This document shows, piece after piece, positions 56,785 to 64,000 of a DNA stretch of 64,000 nt (position 1 is its first letter; each line of letters opens with the position of its first letter). The stretch spans positions 40,882,744-40,946,743 of the forward strand of contig NC_071354.1 in assembly GCF_943734655.1 (NCBI RefSeq). Reading direction: 5' to 3'. Position numbers and translations under genes: made by a program. The DNA comes from Sabethes cyaneus (taxonomy: Eukaryota > Arthropoda > Insecta > Diptera > Culicidae). Under the pieces are notes generated by a model. The model was not told the DNA's origin and did no database searches. It worked only from the letters and a program-made list of their open reading frames with translations.

Positions 56785-57225
56785 ATCAATGACCGCCTAC
56801 GCGTGTTGGAAATTAAGCCCTGAAAAATATGTACGCTCCTAAGAACGACTAACCCGATGACGTGAATGCGAAGTTCTATAATCTTCTCGAATCGTCGCAT
56901 TGAGAGTTGCGAAGAAGTCATTTGCCCCTTTAGAAGCAGCGAAAGCCTCCATTCTACAATAAACGAAAACACCCTGAAGACAATTAACTTTGCAGCAGTT
57001 AGAAGAAAGGCTATCTGTAGAATCTATTTTGCCGCTGGCAACAGGTCTACACTGGGTTATTTCCAAGATTTGGGAGTAGGAGAACTTACCGGAGTTTGTC
57101 TCATCTACAAAAAGGGTGGTCGGCTCGACTGCTGCAATTATCACGGCATAATGCTGGTTAATGCCGCCTACAAGGTACTCTTCCAGATCCTGTTAAGCCG
57201 GCTGTCACCGATATCATAGGGTTTT
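56785..57225 (+). pseudogene. RTE-like LINE, endonuclease and RT pieces
   Basis: INDRLRVLEIKP and, in another frame, DDVNAKFYNLLESS fit the middle of an RTE-like endonuclease (NDRL.VLRI, D..K..FY..L). From 57085, ELTGVCLIYKKGGRLDCCNY, HGIMLVNAAYKVLFQILLSR and LSPI fit the RT start. The part between has been deleted. The RT is cut at about 57225 by the following SINE. Confidence 0.75.
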
Positions 57226-57239
57226 GTAGTGATTTGCGC

Positions 57240-57590
57240 CCACAACACCTGCCAGGGCGTGTAGCTCACTGGTACCCGTGTACCTTTGAACCACAGAGGC
57301 GCTAGACAAAAGAAGTCTGCACAACCCCCCTTATTAACCATAGCGACATGGGTTGTGGGTTGTGGGTTCAAATCCGGTTATAATCTCTGATTACAGCTTG
57401 GTTCGACCCATGCACCTTCCAGCATTGGACAAAAGATAGGAGTCACAACGACAACTTGTTAAGCATAGCTACCTATTACCCCCCCTTCCTTTCCACCCTT
57501 CCCCTTCATTCCCGAAAAAAATCCTTCTTCATTACTTTCCCTTACCGTCCCTTCATCAATTGTAGAATCATCGTTTCAAAAAAAAATATT
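57240..57590 (+). mobile_element. tRNA-derived SINE, copy 5, with inverted 5' half
   Basis: 57240-57353 is SINE head in reverse orientation (ACAACACCTGCCAGGGCGTG, CTTTGAACCACAGAGGCGCT, ending in the CCCCCCTTATTAACCATAGC extension). 57354-57590 is the forward 3' half with B box GGGTTCAAATCC and the A-rich end. So the 5' half is inverted relative to the 3' half. Confidence 0.8.
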
Positions 57591-57645
57591 AATATATGCC
57601 TGACCGCATTCCAAGGTCATGACTAAAGTCACGAGTTTGGTCAAT
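57586..57645 (+). repeat. GACCGCATTCCAAGGTCA repeat after SINE tail
   Basis: TATTAATATATGCCTGACCG directly follows the A run, then CCAAGGTCATGACTAAAGTC and ACGAGTTTGGTCAA. Inverted counterpart at 56067-56125. Confidence 0.75.
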
Positions 57646-57930
57646 TGCTACATTCGTGTAAAAAAAATCTTGAATTCAATAATAAATACACGCAATTTTT
57701 TCGGATTTGGATTGATTTTTCTCGGTGTAACTATTAAATTGTAACTTATCGTTAACGTTTCAGCTTACTCTATTTGGCCATCCTCAGAAAAACAAATTAT
57801 AAACGTTCAAATTCAAACTCAAACCATTTGTTACCGTACCGACTGGCAGCGTCATACCTCGAAACCAACTGGGAGGCGGGTACAAACGATGTACAAACCC
57901 CTTATTAGACCTTATTAGACTTATTAGTTC
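57646..57930. other. no recognised feature
   Basis: Short spacer between the SINE complex and the next LINE piece. Confidence 0.4.
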
Positions 57931-57933
57931 ATG

Positions 57934-58080
57934 CACTTGAAGCCGTAACTTGCGCGTTCGAGCGGAAAGTACTGCGGATGATATTTAACGGGCTACAAAT
58001 TGAAATCTGAGAGTGATGGAGGTGTATGAATCACGAGCTGCAGACACTGCTTGGACAGATTCCCATCGTACATCTGGCGG
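57934..58080 (+). pseudogene. RTE-like LINE, C-terminal piece
   Basis: ALEAVTCAFERKVLRMIFNG and, across a frame change, MNHELQTLLGQIPIVHLA match the LRVFERK.LR.IFGG and NHEL..L blocks near the RTE-like C-terminus. It precedes endonuclease sequence of another copy, so two elements are joined head to tail here. Confidence 0.65.
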
Positions 58081-58119
58081 ACGACAGTGCGATCAAAACA
58101 GTTCTCTTCAACAACCCAA

Positions 58120-59330
58120 CCGGAACTTTGATGATGTAGCAGACTTGCAGTCCCTCCGGGGACCGGACGTCGGCTCGGACCACTATCTCGTAGTATTCGC
58201 GCCCGGTTGTCCTGCGTAATCAAATCGAGACCAACGATGAAAAAGCGACTGAACATTTAACGGCTATCAACGGAAGGAGTTGCTGCAGAGCACTCAATTT
58301 CAATTCTACAGCGCGAGAAATATTGGGTACTACTGCTGCAGCCACTTTCAGTGTGTGGTTCGACGCAGAGTGCCAGAAGAATCGAGCTGGAACTCACAAG
58401 TCGGCTACACTGTAACAAGCTAGAGCAGAGAGAGAGAGAGAAATTGTGACATGCTAGATCTGCCGAAATGAAACTTCTCCGTCATAAGAAACGCGTGAAG
58501 AATTGCTTCGAGAGGCACGATACGAGAAGTTTTTTGAAACGATCAACGGAATCAGAAATCACACCGTGCCAACTCTTGTTGTGTGCAACGATAAGGAGAG
58601 GAAACTGATTACCAAAAGGTCAGAGACGTTGGAAACAACTTTTTGATGTAACAATTTTGATGGCGAACAAGTTGGAGCTGTCAACAAAAAAAGGACGATG
58701 GACAAGTTGTGGATCCACGAATGTTGGACGAGGTTAAAATAAATTATTGGTCCATTATTGTTCTCAATTCTGCATACAAAATTCTCTCCCTGATCCTGTT
58801 GCACAAGCTGTTTTACAAATTAATTCATTAATTCAATTTTACATTAATTAATTCATAAATTAATCCTCGATAAATTCCGCGACTTGAACTGGCAGACTCA
58901 ACATTCGTTTATAGATTTCAAGGCGGCGTATGATTCAGCTAAACGAAATGCACTGTGGTAGATTATGCTTGAAGGTGGTTTTCCAACCAAACTGATACTA
59001 GAAATGCTCAGGTACGTGAAAATATAGCCAATACCCCTTACTGTATCCGACGAGTTTAGGCCAGGGTCGAGAGTTTCAAAAAAAATAATTTTTGTGTTCG
59101 AGCCTGGTATAGGTTCTTATTTTGTTAAACAGAGACAGCGAAAACAATATTTAGCAGAGAACCCGACGCAGTGGCCGACGACTTCGAGGCAGGCCCCGAA
59201 CCCGTGGATGAGCGCTGACGAGGATGCTAAAACAGCGGGTGGGTCTCTACGACCCCCGTACGGATCATTTTGTAATTTTAAGGACGCAGATTTGTTGCAA
59301 AACGAACTGTTGTGTAAATAATTCAAATCT
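58120..59330 (+). pseudogene. RTE-like LINE, EN end to C-terminus, deleted and frameshifted
   Basis: DDVADLQSLRGPDVGSDHYL is the end of an AP-type endonuclease (SDHYLV). Then come linker remains (ATFSVWFDAECQKNRAGTHK), the RT piece FIDFKAAYDSAKRNALW and GGFPTKLILEMLR (58915-59020), and the C-terminal TIFSREPDAVADDFEAG (59140). The catalytic ADD box and most of the palm are deleted, and many stops occur. An AG microsatellite lies near 58422-58442. Confidence 0.75.
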
Positions 59331-61945
59331 TTTCCTCGCTTGATTGCTACCGAGAGGCCATTGTAAATCCAGCGTAACCTCGCTTCGCTTTCTGCCCTCT
59401 AAGGGGACATCAAAGTTTGTTAATAATTACGGGGAATCAACTTACCCCCCCAAAACGCAGTCTGAAGAGAATAGCATTTTGAATAGGATTCATTTTCAGT
59501 CTAACGAGCCCAACAAAACACGTACCGCAAGCCAAATCAGAAAACAGCAGCTCGAATGGCACAGCATTGAAGCGATTGTCCTAGCTTCAGATGAATTAGC
59601 AGAAAAAACTGTAATGAAAGCGACCCTGTCCACCGACTGCAATCAGCACGAGGTTCTGTATGTTGCCCCGGAACAAAGCCGTGTCGTCCGTCGTTGTTGG
59701 GTTAGAACCGACTGGAAACCGCCGCCTCTGTCCGAGTCCGACGGCCAGGCAATGCGCGAGTGCCGGTGTAATTTGCGTTCTTTTATACTGTCGTTATCAT
59801 TTTGTCGGCAACGTGCAGAAACACAAAACAAAATAATATCTCTTACCGGTCCGGTGCACAGCCCGTGTCATTACTTTGTTTTTCAGAACAATCAAATTAA
59901 TGACATTTCAGTACTCTCTTTTATCTTACTGTTGTTGTGCTGATGTTGCGTATTTTTTGCCGTAGTAAAACAGTCCCGCTCCCGTGCGCTGCGCGAAATA
60001 CTGCCGCTGACAGGGCTGACATGCTGTGCAAATATATGGACCCTAAATAGAGACGACGTACTATACAGGTCTGTGCGTGATCGACAGCTTTACGTGAATG
60101 ATAGAAGCGGATAGACAGATACTTGTCCTAGCGGAATTTACGAAAAAAAAAATCGAAAAAATTGGAGGTTTTTTTTACTTCGCAAATCAAACTGACGAAC
60201 GAATGGACCTTTTTATTTCTACTTTGTGCTGGAACATGTTTCAATTCACTTTCAATTCCAATGAAAAGAATCTTCCATATCCAGCGATATTGGAATCTGC
60301 AGATTTTTACATTTTTCAATTTCATCAAAAATCGCAATGTTTTATCGTAATAACAAACCACTTTCAGCTAGCGGCAAACTGTGCGCTACCTGCCTTTGGA
60401 ATTCCGCCGTTTTTTTTGTCAAATTGATACAAAACCTTCATCATATTATCCGAGAAATAGGGCAACGCATCCGGCACACTGCACAATTTCGTGCAGTGCC
60501 TCGTGTGCTCATGGGCTCCGGTGATGCCGGTGCGGACGCACACAGGCGTGCAATCATCATCAAAGTCATTATTCACTCCTGAGGCCCACCATTCCGCTGG
60601 CGCTGGCTTTGCAAATCCACCTTCGGTGGTGCGGGATCGACGATGTATGCCTCTGCAAAGCCATCGCATCGCAACATATTAGCATGGCCCGTTCGCGCAG
60701 CGTTCGCTCGCTCGCTCGCTCGCTACTAACCACCTTTTCAAAGCTGCAAAAAGCATCAAAGGATTTTTTAGTCCTTCCACAGTATGCATCCTGCTGTTAT
60801 TCGGTTTCAACTCTTAACAAACTATGTCCCATCGTCGTGGGCCGGGACGGCAGGATGGTGCAGGCATGCACTGATAAAACCAGACCCAGATATGTGTAAT
60901 GTACGCTTGCCCACAACAAGTTTACGTTGACTGTAATCACATACACGTATCATCGTGGCAGAGTCGACGCACACAAGCACACGCGTAGGCTCCAATCCGT
61001 TCGACTGAAAAGAGAACATCATCGCTTCCAGCTTCCAACAGCGCAGCATAGAGCATCGTTGCATCGTTGCAATCTGTGGCCACCACAGGAAATGTGCTAG
61101 CTAGCGCTTTAGCTACAACTATGATGGTGGGTTCGAACCGGTTAGATGTTTTGACTAGTAGAAAAAGTAAACTTTTCCAAAAGGCCACCCGGATTGATTA
61201 GTGTCAGCGCAAGGGACACGGCATGCATACTCGATTGAGTAAACCGAAACACGTTGCGTCACTTGTGTGTAACTTTTATTTCAATTTGAATGCCGTACAG
61301 CGGACCATTCCTTGGACGGTAGTGAAAAAGCGAATTCGGTAACCAACTTTCAGTATTTAACTTAATTTATCAGATATTGGGTAAACAGTAAAAAAAGGTT
61401 TTTGATGTAGAATCGCATCTTCATTTAGTATGAAATGTAAAAAATAAAAACTAGAGACTAAAATTAAGTACAAAATGTACCGAACCGGAATGATAAACAG
61501 AATACGGTGGCTAAAACTCGCGCAAAGAATCTGTACAGGAAGTGGCTTACAAAGCCGTTCTGCATTGTGATCGTTGATCAAACCTATATCAAGGCTGAGG
61601 ACTAGCAAGCGATTTGCGCATGTTGTAAATTGACAACACCATTCGTCATATCAGGGGACGACAATAAACAAATCTACAAGAACGAATGCCTCCAGCTTTT
61701 GCCCATACAAAGGCTTGACACTGGAATGGTCAGATATAGCATCCTGTCAATCCTGCCACATATGGCATCATATGGCATTTATCGAATACAGTCTTTAAAA
61801 GTCACGATTTATATCGAGGAACAGTGCTGCCGAAGAGATTTATACAGAGATGCTGGACGTACGATAGAACAACGCGGTATGTTCTCGTGAGTTTCGAGAT
61901 CGATGACACAGGCAACTTCCGACTACATGAATTGGAAACACAGAA
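59331..61945. other. mostly non-repetitive DNA, no secure gene
   Basis: The longest frame is 59344-59943 on the plus strand (199 codons), without recognisable domain; its end is a hydrophobic run (ISVLSFILLLLC). A CGCT repeat lies at 60704-60724. A B-box-like GGGTTCGAACC near 61129 does not fold as a tRNA T-arm. Confidence 0.4.
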
Positions 61946-61949
61946 AAAT

Positions 61950-62085
61950 ACGTGATAACACTAGTGTGCCCAGATATAAATAAAAGGTGGGGCACGCTAC
62001 TTTTCAGAAAAATCTTTTGGCCTGAAAAGGCAGAGTAATCGTAGGATGGGGTCTATTGTTATTTAGCACAAAACCGCGGACGTCC
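61950..62085 (+). repeat. head of composite repeat, copy 2
   Basis: AGTGTGCCCAGATATAAATA, CTTTTGGCCTGAAAAGGC, AGTAATCGTAGGATGGG and TTAGCACAAAA, in the same order as 39305-39450. Confidence 0.75.
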
Positions 62086-62089
62086 GGAT

Positions 62090-62240
62090 GCAATTATATT
62101 TACAATCTACGATGAAATTTTAATAGAAATTAGAGCCGAAATTGGAACTCAAATTTGTCTATACATAGGACATTTAATAAGACTTGAATGGGAACTAATT
62201 TGGGCTTAAAACTTTGGACTACTGAAATTGAACTTAAATT
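62090..62240 (+). repeat. degenerate ATTGGACTTGAAA tandem repeats, array 3
   Basis: GAAATTGGAACTCAAATT, TAAGACTTGAATGGGAAC and GAAATTGAACTTAAATTGAG are diverged units of the array seen at 39451-39815. The array is cut at 62243 by the foldback element. Confidence 0.65.
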
Positions 62241-62243
62241 GAG

Positions 62244-63652
62244 AGTAGTCCAAAAGGGCGAAAAGTAGAACTTTTTTCCTAGTGTCTTTTGCTTTCATTT
62301 TAGCATTTATGGTCTTCAGCACTTTTCTTCGTATAAATATCCCCCTAATCTGAAACTGTCAAAAGTTAGTCATCGCTTACTATAGCGAAAATAAAAAAAT
62401 AACTTTTTTGTGTTAGGAAATATAAACATAGTTTCTTCGGCAAAGTTGTAAATAATATAAAAACAAGCAACTTTGCTGAAGAAATAAAATTTCTATCTTT
62501 ATCGAGTGTTGAGCTCTAGGGCATATTCTTTAAAACTTCTTTAAAAATTGGTTTTTCATGCTTAGCTTTTCTTAGTTGCATTTTACAAGAATACAACGTT
62601 CTAGGCAATTATCGAAGCACTCCAAATGCACGTTTTTGCAGAAGACCCTAAATCTCTTGAACCTTTACTTGCTAAGTTGTCGCATATTCAAGCTTTAAAT
62701 TTCCATAGCTTCACGAACCTATGGGGTAAAATGGGGCAAGCGGATTTATGAAATCAGCACTTCATCTTAAACCTTAAGTCGAGTACTATAAACTTGTCTG
62801 GGTTCCGCTTGTCCCCAACTACCCAAATTTGAAAACGGCAAGCATACGTTTTATGTGTTTCGCGTTCGCTATAGGCTCGAAATACGTCCATTCTTTTCTG
62901 TTAGCTGTTAGACACATGGTTTCCTCGGCAAAGTTATAGAAAACATAAAGGCAAACAACTTTGTTAAAGAAATGACATTTCTATCACTATCGAGTGCGGA
63001 GCTATAGAGCATTTTCTTTAGAAATTCTTTGAAAATTAGTTAGTGTTTAGCTTATGTTGGTTGTATTTTACAAGAGTATATGGTTCTAGGCGGTTATTGA
63101 TAGACCCAAAACACATTTTTTGCAGAAGGTTGCAAATCTCTAGGACCTTTCCATACCTTTCCTTACCTTACCGTACCATTTCACCCCATGGGCTCGTGAA
63201 GCTATGGAAATTTAAAGCTTGAATGTGCGATAACTCACCAAGTAAAGGTCAGAGAGATTCACGGTCTTCTGCAAAAACGTGTATTTTGAGTGCTTCGATA
63301 ATTGCCTAGAACATTGTATTCTTGTAAAATGCAACTAAGAAAAGCTAAGTATGAAAATCCAATTTTTAAAGAAGTTTTAAAAAATATGCCCTAGAGTTCA
63401 GCGCTCGATAAAGATAGAAATTTTATTTCTTCAGCAAAGTTGCTTGTTTTTACACTTTTTTCAACATTGCCGAAGAAACTATGTCTATATTTCCTAACAC
63501 AAAAAAGTTATTTTTTTATTTTCATTATAGTAAGCAAAGACTAACTTTTGAGAGTTTTAGATTAAGGGGGATATGCATAAATGATAAATGATAAGCAATA
63601 AAAGCAAAAGAAACTAGGAAAAAAGTTCCGCTTTTCTCCCTTTTGGACCACT
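62244..63652. mobile_element. AGTAGTCC foldback element, copy B (complete)
   Basis: The left end AGTAGTCCAAAAGGGCGAAA and the right end TTTTCTCCCTTTTGGACCACT are inverted. Inverted similarity continues for about 460 bp on each side (AACTTTTTTCCTAGT; GTTAGGAAATATAAACATAG and complement; CTTCACGAACC/GGCTCGTGAAG). The centre (62830-63170) matches inner parts of copy A. No frame of note. It separates array 3 from pyrimidine tract 3. Confidence 0.82.
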
Positions 63653-64000
63653 ATGCGTTGTCGTCTGCCCGTCTTCCTCTTATTATGTTTTGCTTTTCCT
63701 CCTTTTTTGTTGCGTTCTGTTTTTCTTTACCCTTTATCACTTCATTTTTCCGTTTTCATTTTTTTTCTTTCTCTATCGCGTTATTCCTCTTTTCTTGCTC
63801 TTCTTTTCCTGTTTCCGTGTTTTCTCTTTTTTTCTCCGTTTCTCCGATTTTCGTCCCATTGTTGCTCCATTTTTGTTCAATATAACCTCATTTTCTTTCT
63901 GGCTCTCTTCGTTTTCTTTATGGTTTTTCTTCTTTTCTCTCATTTTTCCTTGTTTTCTGTTACTTTGTTCTCTCTTTTTTTTACCTTGCCCTTTTTGTTA
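63653..64000 (+). repeat. pyrimidine-rich tract 3 (runs off window)
   Basis: T/C-rich plus strand of the same kind as 39820-43125 (TTTTCCTCCTTTTTTGTTGC, TTTTTTCTCCGTTTCTCCG). The 80-codon frame at 63643 is a compositional artefact. Confidence 0.8.

Noticed and set aside
59344..59943. 199-codon plus-strand frame
   Set aside because: No domain, signal peptide or homologous feature recognised, and an antisense frame overlaps; length alone is not enough in a 64-kb eukaryotic window.
61090..61145. Possible tRNA at a GGGTTCGAACC B-box
   Set aside because: The five bases on either side of the TTCGAAC loop do not pair as a T-stem and no acceptor stem is visible.

Overview
This is eukaryotic, insect-type DNA, and most likely from a mosquito (Diptera: Culicidae). 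The reasons are the mix of non-LTR retrotransposons (Jockey/CR1-like, RTE-like and an RNase H-bearing R1/I-type element), a non-autonomous Helitron with the array layout common in mosquito genomes, tRNA-derived SINEs, and many TA- or TTAA-flanked MITEs. Species cannot be settled from the sequence. There is no operon, no prokaryotic gene and no convincing host protein-coding exon. The only long intact reading frames are reverse transcriptases. Layout: 0-6 kb is a transposon nest. It holds decayed RTE-like and Jockey-like fragments, a TA-flanked foldback MITE (1661-1878) and a three-level insertion: an RTE-like reverse transcriptase is interrupted by a hAT-type element (2867-5416, perfect 8-bp target duplication), which contains a 5'-truncated but open Jockey-like LINE (3219-5392). 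6-11 kb is a non-repetitive, relatively GC-rich island with microsatellites and no recognised gene. 11-16.4 kb has SINE heads, a frameshifted LINE, a SINE, a possible TTAA MITE and an internally deleted RTE-like LINE. 16.4-22.6 kb is mostly unassigned, with a GATTC/GAATC cluster and a T-rich tract. 22.6-33.2 kb is again nested: LINE 5' and 3' pieces, a Helitron (23837-25464), a SINE, a long-armed TTAA foldback (26860-28079), a TTAA MITE (28748-28962), and a Jockey-like LINE split by an R1/I-type LINE (29311-32669) whose 1087-codon frame is still open. 33.2-39.3 kb is mainly non-repetitive. 39.3-44.2 kb carries an unusual composite: a unique head, degenerate tandem repeats, then kilobases of pyrimidine-rich DNA interrupted by MITEs. 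44.2-47.6 kb is unassigned. 47.6-52.1 kb is a decayed LINE with ORF1, EN and RT, abutting a foldback element that itself hosts a TA MITE. 52.1-56 kb is mostly unassigned. 56-59.3 kb combines SINEs in inverted arrangement, including a perfect 90-bp inverted repeat, with RTE-like fragments. 59.3-62 kb is unassigned. 62-64 kb repeats the head/tandem/pyrimidine composite, interrupted by a second copy of the foldback. How the parts work together: this is a record of layered transposition rather than a set of cooperating genes. The relative ages of many insertions can be read from who interrupts whom. The two intact LINE frames are the youngest autonomous-type sequences and the most likely to be transcribed. 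The GC-richer islands may be intron or intergenic DNA of an undetected host gene, but nothing in the window proves it.
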